Below, one piece after another: positions 1 to 5,723 of a DNA stretch of 12,607 bases. The translations under genes were made by a program, and so were the position numbers. How positions within the stretch are numbered: the first letter of the stretch is position 1; each line of letters begins with the position of its first letter. The notes below the pieces were generated by a model. The model worked only from the letters and a program-made list of their open reading frames with translations, was not told where the DNA came from and made no database searches. The DNA is from Brevundimonas vancanneytii (GTDB taxonomy: Bacteria; Pseudomonadota; Alphaproteobacteria; Caulobacterales; Caulobacteraceae): contig CAMCIP010000049.1 in the NCBI GenBank assembly GCA_945874855.1, forward strand, positions 1 through 12,607. Direction: 5' to 3'.

Positions 1-41
1 ACCAGGGCGACCAGCAGGAAGACCCGGATCGCCTCGGCCAC
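1..41 (-). CDS. Possible start of a further gene downstream of xth (partial)
   Basis: One base after the xth stop codon, the minus strand has a GTG at 41-39 that opens a reading frame running off the window edge. The visible residues, VAEAIRVFLLVALV, are hydrophobic and could begin a membrane protein or signal sequence. Only 14 residues are visible, so no family can be named. The tight spacing to xth would fit a shared operon. It may also be chance. Confidence 0.25.
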   Translation of the reverse strand, partial: MAEAIRVFLLVAL

Positions 42-42
42 C

Positions 43-822
43 TCAGTCCTCCAGATCGACCACGACGGGCACGTGGTCCGACGGCTTGTCCATATCGCGT
101 GCGTCGCGGTGGGTCTCGACCGCCAGGAACCGGTCCGCGGCCTGGGGAGACAGCAGGGCGAAATCGATGCGGATGCCATGATCGCGCTGCCAGGCGCCCG
201 CCTGATAGTCCCAGAAGGTGAAGGTCCCGGCCGGCTGCCGACCCAGTTCGGACGCGTCGGACAGGCCCAGGTGACGCAGGGCCCGAAAGGCCGCGCGGCT
301 TTCGGGCTGGAACAGGGCGTCCCCGGTCCAGGCCTGGGGATTGCGGGCGTCCGTCGGCGTCGGGATGACGTTGTAGTCACCGGCCAGCACCAGCGGCTCC
401 TCCAGCGCCAGCAGTCCGGCAGCGTGGGCCCGGAGACGCTCGAACCAGGCCAGTTTGTAGGCGAACTTCCCTGTGCCCAGGGGATTGCCATTGGGCAGGT
501 AGATGGACGCGACCCGGACCGGTCGCGGGGCCTCGATCACGGCTTCCAGATAGCGGGCCTGGTCGTCGGCCTCGTCGCCGGGCAGGCCGCGCCTCACGTC
601 GCTGACCGGCACCTTCGAGAGCAGCGCCACGCCATTGTAGGATTTCTGCCCGTGGGTGACGACATTGTAGCCCAGCGCCTCGAACGGCTCGCGCGGGAAT
701 TTCTCGTCCACGCATTTGATTTCCTGGAAGCAGGCCACGTCCGGCGCGGCCGCCTCCAGCCACGCCAGTACGGTGGGCAGGCGGGCGTTGACGGAGTTCA
801 CATTCCAGGTCGCGATGCGCAT
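43..822 (-). CDS. xth: Exodeoxyribonuclease III (AP endonuclease, ExoIII family)
   Basis: A 259-residue enzyme of the ExoIII/APE1 family, which cuts DNA at abasic sites and removes nucleotides 3'->5' in base excision repair in the cytoplasm. Catalytic landmarks visible in order: N7 in the WNVNS motif, the metal-binding E34 in FQEIK, Y108 in SIYLPNG, D149 and N151 in AGDYNV, D220 in RIDFALLS, and the C-terminal D249/H250 in SDHVPVV. The length is close to the roughly 268 residues of the E. coli enzyme. The ATG at 822 is preferred over an in-frame GTG two codons upstream (828), because family members begin directly with MRIATWNVNS. There is no Shine-Dalgarno; a TAGCGT hexamer lies 8 nt before the ATG, so the mRNA may be leaderless. 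The upstream neighbour on the same strand is the cysteine-repeat protein, about 70 bp away. Confidence 0.96.
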   Translation of the reverse strand: MRIATWNVNSVNARLPTVLAWLEAAAPDVACFQEIKCVDEKFPREPFEALGYNVVTHGQKSYNGVALLSKVPVSDVRRGLPGDEADDQARYLEAVIEAPRPVRVASIYLPNGNPLGTGKFAYKLAWFERLRAHAAGLLALEEPLVLAGDYNVIPTPTDARNPQAWTGDALFQPESRAAFRALRHLGLSDASELGRQPAGTFTFWDYQAGAWQRDHGIRIDFALLSPQAADRFLAVETHRDARDMDKPSDHVPVVVDLED

Positions 823-830
823 AGGCACCG

Positions 831-836
831 ACGCTA
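831..836 (-). promoter_or_regulatory. -10-like TAGCGT hexamer before xth
   Basis: On the minus strand, TAGCGT (preceded by C, giving CTAG) ends 8 nt before the xth ATG at 822, and no Shine-Dalgarno is present between them. This is the spacing expected for a -10 element of a leaderless or near-leaderless transcript, which is common in Caulobacter-type bacteria. No convincing -35 was identified. It is one of only three CTAG sites I found in the window. Confidence 0.3.
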
Positions 837-884
837 GTCCGCGTCGGCCCCTATCGGAAGGGGGTTGGGTCCCCGCCCGTCGAT

Positions 885-896
885 CTGATCGATCAG
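885..896. repeat. 12-bp perfect palindrome CTGATCGATCAG overlapping a stop codon
   Basis: CTGATCGATCAG is its own reverse complement and spans the TGA stop (895-893, minus strand) of the cysteine-repeat protein. It lies about 65 bp upstream of xth. It could be a protein-binding site or a small hairpin. There is no T-tract, so it does not look like an intrinsic terminator. Confidence 0.4.
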
Positions 897-1840
897 GTGC
901 GCCCGCCGGCGGGCGCCGCCGCCGGTGCCGCCACCGTCGTCAGCTGGCACGGCCGGTTGAAGATCTGGGGTGCGTCGATGCAGGAGTAGGTCTGCTGGCC
1001 GGCCCCGTCCAGGAAACGCACAATGATGCCCTCGCCCGAGGCGCACTTCAGCTCGTAGAAGGAGCCGCGCTGCGCATTGTCCCCGATCCAGAGGACGCCC
1101 TCGATCCGGCAGGCGGCAGCGTCCGTGCCTGAAACCAGCTTCGGCCATTCGGCGGCGCTCTCCTCGGACGAGGAAAAGCGGCAGGGCAGGTCGGCCACAA
1201 GGGCGAACTGCCAGCAGGTCGTCACCTTCCAACGGTCGGCCTGCTTTTCGAGGCGCCAGCCGTCACGGCCGGCGCAACCGATCTCATAGACGTCGACGGC
1301 GTTGGCGATGGCGTCGTCGACCTGACAGTCCAGGCCGGCCGCGCGGCCGTAGCCGGCGATGACCTCAATGCCGTTCTGATTGCTGGGCAGGCCACACTGC
1401 AGGCCGACATCGGCCGCGGGATCCGTCTCGGTAACCAGGCGGCCGAAGCTCCACAACATGACGCAGTCATTGGCCTTGGGCGCATCGGCAAAGGCTTCAA
1501 TGATGAAGCCGGGGCCGGTCGCGCAGGCGATCTCGAACAGGCGCACGCCGTCGGCACGGCCCCCCAGCAAGACCGCCTCGGTGATTTCGCAGCCCGGCGC
1601 CGCCGCAGCGGCGAGGGGGGCCACAGCAGCCCGAATCTCCTCCGGCGTCGGGGGCGCCGGCGCCCGCTCGCGGCGATTCTCCCGGACCCGGGATGGCGTG
1701 GTCTGTCGGACCGGTGCCGCGGTTTCCTCGTCGCCCGACCTGACCTCGCGGCCGCCGAGGTCGCCATCAGGCACCTGGGCCGCGGCGGCCCCCGCGGACA
1801 GCAAGGCAAAGGCGACGGCAAAGGCGAGGGGCTTCATCAT
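893..1840 (-). CDS. Secreted protein with three four-cysteine repeats, function unknown
   Basis: I do not recognise a named family. The 315-residue product starts MMKPLAFAVAFALLSAGAAAAQ, a clear Sec signal peptide with cleavage expected after AAA near residue 20. A low-complexity, charged and Pro/Ala-rich linker follows (about 22-80). Three homologous repeats come next, each with four cysteines: C84/C106/C126/C149, C172/C189/C209/C220 and C244/C266/C287/C298. Shared pattern: C-x-(I/V), then (F/Y)E(I/L)xCA before the second Cys, a Gly and hydrophobic strand, then Cys, then C-x-(L/F). Twelve regularly placed cysteines in an exported protein suggest six disulfides in the periplasm or outside the cell. 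The tail is Ala/Pro-rich. The start is taken at the first of two adjacent ATGs (1840 or 1837); a longer frame extends to 2092, but only this Met gives a signal peptide. The Shine-Dalgarno is weak. The gene lies upstream of xth on the same strand. Confidence 0.8.
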   Translation of the reverse strand: MMKPLAFAVAFALLSAGAAAAQVPDGDLGGREVRSGDEETAAPVRQTTPSRVRENRRERAPAPPTPEEIRAAVAPLAAAAAPGCEITEAVLLGGRADGVRLFEIACATGPGFIIEAFADAPKANDCVMLWSFGRLVTETDPAADVGLQCGLPSNQNGIEVIAGYGRAAGLDCQVDDAIANAVDVYEIGCAGRDGWRLEKQADRWKVTTCWQFALVADLPCRFSSSEESAAEWPKLVSGTDAAACRIEGVLWIGDNAQRGSFYELKCASGEGIIVRFLDGAGQQTYSCIDAPQIFNRPCQLTTVAAPAAAPAGGRT

Positions 1841-2093
1841 CGCGGACACCCGAGCTTGGAAATGGACGGCGGAGTCATGCCCACGCCTCCTGATGAGGTC
1901 AAGCTGGGCCGCGGACGAAACGCCTCCCTCCCGCCCCGCCTGACGGCCGGCGCGCCGTGTGTTGTGCCCCTGCCCGGTATCGACGTCGAACGCGAACGGC
2001 GGTCCTGGCCGGGTGGCGGCGATCGGGCGGCGGTGGTCTGGACGCGGCACGCGGGTTGAGCTTAAGTGAGCGCGTTGTTTTTGGAGACGCACA
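1841..2093. other. Divergent intergenic region, 253 bp
   Basis: This gap separates the minus-strand cysteine-repeat gene from the plus-strand hydrolase gene, so it should hold promoters for both. It contains a GAGTC (GANTC, the CcrM methylation site in Caulobacterales) at about 1872-1876 and a TTGAGC at 2056-2061. I could not assign a convincing -10 to the latter. A Shine-Dalgarno GGAG at 2083-2086 serves the TTG start at 2094. No credible small gene or RNA is visible. Confidence 0.6.
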
Positions 2094-3146
2094 TTGGCCG
2101 ACGGCGTCGCAAAGGACGAGGGCGAACGCGGCCTGACCTACCCCTTCGCCAGGGTGCCGGATGCCGGGGATGCCGTGGTTGTGGCGCCCGGGGTCCTCTG
2201 GATGCGCCTGCCCCTGCCGATGGCGCTGAACCACGTCAATGTCTGGGCGATCGAGGACGGCCCGGCCTGGGTCGTGGTCGATACGGGCCTGCGCACGCCC
2301 GCGTCGGTCGAGGCCTGGGAAGCTGCCCTGGCCGGGCCACTGGACGGACGCCCGGTGTCGCGCGTCATCTGCACCCATATGCACCCGGACCATATCGGCC
2401 TCGCCGGCTGGCTCTGTGAGCGGTTCGCGGCGCCGTTGCTGATGTCGCGTCTGGAGTATGTCACCGGGCGCATGCTGCTGGCGGATACCGGGCCGGCCCC
2501 TGAGGCGGGAGCCGACTTCTATCGCCGGGCCGGCTGGACCGGGGAGCAGATCGCGCGATGGCGCGAAGGCTATGGCCGGTTCTCACTGGCGGTGGCGCCC
2601 CTGCCGCCCGGCTATCAGCGGCTTTCCGAGGGTGACAGGGTCACGATCGGCGGCGACGCCTGGCGGGTCGTCGTGGGCGACGGTCACAGCCCCGAACATG
2701 TCTGCCTGTGGCGGGAACGGGATGGCGTCTTCATTGCCGGCGACCAGATCCTGCCCCGGATATCCTCCAATGTATCGGTCTGGCCGACCGAGCCGGAGGC
2801 CGACCCGCTGGGCGACTGGATGCGCTCGCTGGAGCGGCTGCGGGCCGTCCTGCCCGGGGACCTGCTGGTCCTTCCGTCGCATGGCGAGCCGTTCCGTGGG
2901 GTCCACGCCCGCCTCGAAGCCCTGACGCGCGGGCACCTGACGTCGTTGAAGCGGCTTGAGCGGCGGCTGTCCGAGCCGTGCCGCGCCGTGGAGGTGTTCC
3001 CGACCCTGTTCGGCCGGCCTGTCGGCGACGGACTTCTGGGCATGGCCACGGGCGAGGCCCTGGCCCATTTGAACCATCTGGAACGGCACGGACGCGCCCG
3101 GTGCGCGCCGGGCCCCGACGGCGCCGATCTGTGGACGGCACAATGA
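2094..3146 (+). CDS. MBL-fold metallo-hydrolase (LACTB2/glyoxalase II-like)
   Basis: A 350-residue metallo-beta-lactamase-fold hydrolase. The binuclear metal site is complete: THMHPDH gives H95, H97, D99 and H100; H198 lies in GDGHSPEH; the bridging D217 lies in AGDQIL; H263 lies in PSHGEPF. A C-terminal helical segment (about 270-335, with the RGHLTSLKRLERRL stretch) resembles the winged-helix tail of LACTB2-type proteins. The substrate is unknown; relatives cleave thioesters, lactones or phosphoesters. The start is an unusual TTG, chosen because GGAG at 2083-2086 lies 7 nt upstream and the product matches the family N-terminus. The stop is followed 10 bp later by the crotonase gene, so the two are probably one operon. 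That pairing hints at an acyl-CoA or thioester substrate, but this is inference only. Confidence 0.9.
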   Translation: MADGVAKDEGERGLTYPFARVPDAGDAVVVAPGVLWMRLPLPMALNHVNVWAIEDGPAWVVVDTGLRTPASVEAWEAALAGPLDGRPVSRVICTHMHPDHIGLAGWLCERFAAPLLMSRLEYVTGRMLLADTGPAPEAGADFYRRAGWTGEQIARWREGYGRFSLAVAPLPPGYQRLSEGDRVTIGGDAWRVVVGDGHSPEHVCLWRERDGVFIAGDQILPRISSNVSVWPTEPEADPLGDWMRSLERLRAVLPGDLLVLPSHGEPFRGVHARLEALTRGHLTSLKRLERRLSEPCRAVEVFPTLFGRPVGDGLLGMATGEALAHLNHLERHGRARCAPGPDGADLWTAQ

Positions 3147-3156
3147 GGAGATCGAC

Positions 3157-3933
3157 ATGACCGACCACATCCTGATCGACCGGACCGACGGCGTTCTGAC
3201 CCTGACGCTGAATCGTCCGGACAAGAAGAACGCCATCACCCAGGCGATGTACGCCGCCCTGGCCGGGGCAGTGCGGGCCGGAGGGTCCGACCCCGAGGTG
3301 CGGGTGATCCTGTTCCGGAGCGCCGGCGACAGCTTCACGGCGGGCAACGACATCGGTGACTTCATCGCCATCGGATCCCAGGGCGGAGGTCAGATGACGG
3401 ATGCGCCTGTGTTCCACTTTCTCAGATCGCTGGCCGAGCTCGACAAGCCGGCCGTGGCGGCGGTGCGCGGTCGGGCCGTAGGGATTGGTCTGACGATGCT
3501 GCTGCATTGCGACCTGGTCGTGGTGGCCGAGGATGCGCTCCTGTCCGCGCCCTTCGTCAACCTGGCTCTCGCGCCAGAGGCCGCCTCGTCCCTGCTGCTG
3601 CCGCAAGTGCTGGGACACCAGCGGGCCTTCGAAGTCTTCGCCCTGGGTGAGCCGATCGAGGGGCGCACCGCCATGGCGTGGGGCCTCGCAAACCGTGCGG
3701 TCCCGGCCGATCAGGTCGACGCGACGGCTGCCGCACTGGCGGCCAAACTGGCGGCGCGGGCCCCCAACTCGATCCGCAAGACCAAGCGGCTGATGCGCGA
3801 CGCCGAGGCGCTCTGGACCCTCATGCAGAGGGAGGGCGAGGCCTTCGGTTCGCAAATGGCCAGCCCCGAGGCGATGGAGGCCTTCATGGCCTTCAGCCAG
3901 AAGCGGGCACCTGATTTCTCCCGGGCCGGTTGA
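3157..3933 (+). CDS. Crotonase-family protein, enoyl-CoA delta-isomerase-like (annotated type: enoyl-CoA hydratase)
   Basis: A 258-residue crotonase acting on acyl-CoA thioesters. The N-terminal beta strands (LTLTLNRPDKKNAIT) and the CoA/oxyanion-hole loops FTAGNDI (60-66) and RGRAVGIGL (104-112) are present. The two glutamates of true enoyl-CoA hydratases (GGGCE and PE in the rat enzyme) are replaced by T113 and F133. The single candidate catalytic acid is E141 in LALAPEAASS, matching the SPEGCSS glutamate of ECI2/PECI delta3,delta2-enoyl-CoA isomerases. The GND oxyanion loop also resembles ECI2. It is therefore more likely an isomerase, or another crotonase activity, than a hydratase. A strong GAGGAG Shine-Dalgarno precedes the ATG. 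The gene lies 10 bp after the MBL hydrolase, probably co-transcribed, and its product may act in unsaturated fatty-acid degradation. Confidence 0.92.
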   Translation: MTDHILIDRTDGVLTLTLNRPDKKNAITQAMYAALAGAVRAGGSDPEVRVILFRSAGDSFTAGNDIGDFIAIGSQGGGQMTDAPVFHFLRSLAELDKPAVAAVRGRAVGIGLTMLLHCDLVVVAEDALLSAPFVNLALAPEAASSLLLPQVLGHQRAFEVFALGEPIEGRTAMAWGLANRAVPADQVDATAAALAAKLAARAPNSIRKTKRLMRDAEALWTLMQREGEAFGSQMASPEAMEAFMAFSQKRAPDFSRAG

Positions 3934-3952
3934 TCGCGGCGCGCGGACGGCC

Positions 3953-3958
3953 TAGGTG
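3953..3958 (+). promoter_or_regulatory. -10-like TAGGTG hexamer before the GNAT gene
   Basis: TAGGTG (as CCTAGGTG) ends 9 nt before the ATG at 3968. No Shine-Dalgarno lies between them. The geometry fits a near-leaderless start and supports ATG 3968 over the GTG at 3956, which overlaps this hexamer. No clear -35 was found. Confidence 0.25.
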
Positions 3959-3967
3959 CGCCCGCCC

Positions 3968-4471
3968 ATGTCCGCGCACCCTGAACCCCTCTCGTCGCCT
4001 GTCCCTGTCCTCGAGGCGGAGCGCCACGACGACGCGCCGGCGGTGCAGGCCCTTGTCCTCGCCGCCTTCGGACCCGGCCGGTTCGCCAAGACGGCCGAAC
4101 GGGTGCGGGAGGCCTCTTCGATCGCGGCCGGCTTCGTCGTGCGTCGCGGCACCGCAATCCTGGGGTCGGTGAGGCTCTGGACGATCCGTATCGGCGATGA
4201 AGACGCCCTGTTCCTTGGCCCGATCGCCGTGGACGCCGCCGCCCGCAACGCCGGTCTGGGGCAGGCCATGGTCGAGGCGTGCGTGACCTGGAGCCGGACG
4301 GCCGGCGCGTCCGGAATCCTGCTGGTCGGGGATGCCCCCTGGTTCGGCAGGTCGGGCTTCGTGCCGGTCGCGGGCGTCAGCCTGCCCGGCCCGGTCGATG
4401 TCGGGCGGCTCATGTGGCTGAGCCTCGACGGCTCCTCGCCCACCGGGACGGCGCGCGGCGTTCGCGCCTGA
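3968..4471 (+). CDS. GNAT-family N-acetyltransferase (YhbS-like)
   Basis: A 167-residue GNAT acetyltransferase using acetyl-CoA; the acceptor is unknown. The core motif A is LGPIAVDAAARNAGLGQAM (about 83-101), with the pyrophosphate-binding loop R93-N-A-G96-L-G98. The late motif GDAPWFGRSGF (121-131) matches the YxxxGF-type element typical of YhbS-like proteins. The first 15 residues are variable. An in-frame GTG at 3956 would add four residues; the ATG is preferred because the GTG lies inside a -10-like sequence and neither has a good Shine-Dalgarno. It follows the crotonase by 34 bp on the same strand, perhaps with its own promoter. Confidence 0.88.
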   Translation: MSAHPEPLSSPVPVLEAERHDDAPAVQALVLAAFGPGRFAKTAERVREASSIAAGFVVRRGTAILGSVRLWTIRIGDEDALFLGPIAVDAAARNAGLGQAMVEACVTWSRTAGASGILLVGDAPWFGRSGFVPVAGVSLPGPVDVGRLMWLSLDGSSPTGTARGVRA

Positions 4472-4501
4472 TCCCCTGCCGGTCCGCGACCCCCGCCTCG
4501 G

Positions 4502-4530
4502 TTCCCCTGCGCGCGAACAGCCACTAGGCT
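4502..4530 (+). promoter_or_regulatory. Candidate promoter for the DUF1285-Nudix-cca operon
   Basis: TTCCCC at 4502-4507 and TAGGCT at 4525-4530 are separated by 17 bp. The -10-like element ends 6 nt before the ATG at 4537, which has no Shine-Dalgarno. Transcription would start at or next to the ATG, giving a leaderless mRNA. The -35 match is poor, so this rests mainly on the -10 and its spacing. Confidence 0.3.
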
Positions 4531-4536
4531 TGCGCC

Positions 4537-5094
4537 ATGACCCAGGACCGGCCCGGCATCGGCGCGCTCGAGACCCTGGCGGCCACCGCCGCCGGGCGGC
4601 AGACGGGCTTGCCGCCGGTTCATCTCTGGAACCCTGACCACTGTGGTCCCATCGACATCGTCATCGGGGCCGACGGGGTTTGGCGCCATGAGGGTCGGCC
4701 CATCGTCCGGCCCGAACTGGTACGACTTTTCTCGACCGTGCTGCGGCGCGATGCGGACGGCTATTGCCTGGTCACGCCGGTGGAAAAGCTGACGATCCAG
4801 GTCGAGGACCTGCCGTTCCGGGCGGTGGCCGTAGACGCTGCCGGTGGCGACCTCACCTTCATCACCGATCAGGGCGATCGCACCACGGCCGGGCCCGATC
4901 ACGCACTGGTCGTGGAGACAACGCCGGGCGGCGAGCCGCGGCCCCGCGTCCATGTCCGCGCCGACCTTTGGGCCCGGATCACGCGGCCGGTGTTCTATGA
5001 ACTGGTCGAGCGGGCAGAGGAGCGCGAGGGGCGGCTGACGCTGGCCTCGGGCGGACGGTCGTTCGACCTGGGCGCGCTGGAGGCGGGCGGGTGA
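4537..5094 (+). CDS. DUF1285 family protein
   Basis: A 185-residue protein of the DUF1285 family, common in proteobacteria and of unknown biochemical role. The signature block is residues 26-95: PPVHLWNPDHCGPIDIVI, then GxWRHEGRPIVRPELVRLFSTVLRRD, then YCLVTPVEKLTIQVEDLPF. The rest is beta-rich with no membrane segment or signal peptide, so it is probably cytoplasmic. The ATG has no Shine-Dalgarno and may be leaderless. Its stop overlaps the GTG start of the Nudix gene (GTGA), so translation of the two is coupled. The DUF1285 - Nudix - CCA order recurs in alphaproteobacteria as I recall it, which suggests a conserved but unexplained link to RNA or CoA-nucleotide metabolism. Confidence 0.93.
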   Translation: MTQDRPGIGALETLAATAAGRQTGLPPVHLWNPDHCGPIDIVIGADGVWRHEGRPIVRPELVRLFSTVLRRDADGYCLVTPVEKLTIQVEDLPFRAVAVDAAGGDLTFITDQGDRTTAGPDHALVVETTPGGEPRPRVHVRADLWARITRPVFYELVERAEEREGRLTLASGGRSFDLGALEAGG

Positions 5095-5723
5095 CGCCGG
5101 CTGAACTGGAGGCCCGCCTGGATCCGGTCGCGTCGTGGAGCCCCGACCGGCTGTGGACGCGTTCGGACTTCGACCTGAACCCCGGGGCGACGCCCGATCC
5201 GGCCCCCCCCCGGCCGGCCGCGGTGCTGATCGCCCTGACGCCCGGCCTGGCAGGACTTGACCTGGTCCTGACGCGCCGCGCCGACGGCCTGGCCCGGCAC
5301 ACCGGCCAGATCGCCCTGCCGGGTGGGCGGCTGGACCCGGGTGAGACGGCGGTCGAGGCGGCGCTGCGCGAAGCCTGGGAGGAGGTGGCCCTGCCGTCCG
5401 AACGGGTCCGGGTGCTGGGGCTGGGCGACGCCTATCGCACCGGCACCGGCTATCTGGTCACGCCTGTGGTGGGCTGGGTCGACGACCTGCCGCCGCTGCG
5501 GCCCGAGCCGGCCGAGGTGGCCGAGATCTTCACCGTGCCCTGGGCCTTCCTGATGGACCGGGCCAACCACCGGCGCGACCACTATGAGCTGGACGGCGTG
5601 CGGCGGCATTTCTGGACCATCGACTGGCAGGGACGGGCGAGCTGGGGGGCGACGGCGGGCATGCTGATCGGCCTGCACGACCGGCTGACGGCGGCTGCAT
5701 CCGACAGGGTGGGCGCGCGATGA
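5091..5723 (+). CDS. Nudix hydrolase, CoA pyrophosphatase type
   Basis: A 210-residue Nudix enzyme predicted to split CoA or its derivatives into phosphopantetheine and 3',5'-ADP. The Nudix box starts at G79 and has E85, R93-E94 and E97-E98 in the expected GX5EX7REUXEE spacing; the usual final Gly is A100. Just before it, LVLTRRADGLARHTGQIALP (59-78) is the diagnostic CoA-pyrophosphatase (NUDT7/YeaB, UPF0035) motif. The start is GTG at 5091, overlapping the DUF1285 stop, with GGAGG at 5079-5083 7 nt upstream. The stop overlaps the cca start (ATGA). A run of nine C lies at codons 38-41 (see separate entry); the frame is intact as given. Confidence 0.95.
   Translation: MTPAELEARLDPVASWSPDRLWTRSDFDLNPGATPDPAPPRPAAVLIALTPGLAGLDLVLTRRADGLARHTGQIALPGGRLDPGETAVEAALREAWEEVALPSERVRVLGLGDAYRTGTGYLVTPVVGWVDDLPPLRPEPAEVAEIFTVPWAFLMDRANHRRDHYELDGVRRHFWTIDWQGRASWGATAGMLIGLHDRLTAAASDRVGAR
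5203..5211 (+). repeat. C9 homopolymer inside the Nudix gene
   Basis: Nine consecutive C bases encode part of an APPR stretch in the N-terminal region, ahead of the catalytic motifs. A one-base slip would frameshift the enzyme and break coupling to cca. This could be a slippage-prone site or a sequencing risk; the surrounding frame shows no sign of error. Confidence 0.9.

Noticed and set aside
73..837. 254-codon plus-strand frame opposite xth
   Set aside because: The minus strand encodes a complete ExoIII with all catalytic residues; this is a high-GC shadow frame.
861..874. GGGG/CCCC hairpin as a terminator between the two minus-strand genes
   Set aside because: Only four base pairs with no T-tract, and the two genes could be co-transcribed.
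1841..2092. N-terminal extension of the cysteine-repeat protein
   Set aside because: The extra 84 residues are Arg-rich and unlike a protein N-terminus, and they would hide the clear signal peptide starting at 1840.
2731..3855. 374-codon minus-strand frame opposite the hydrolase and crotonase genes
   Set aside because: It spans two recognised plus-strand genes and shows no domain; typical GC-rich shadow.
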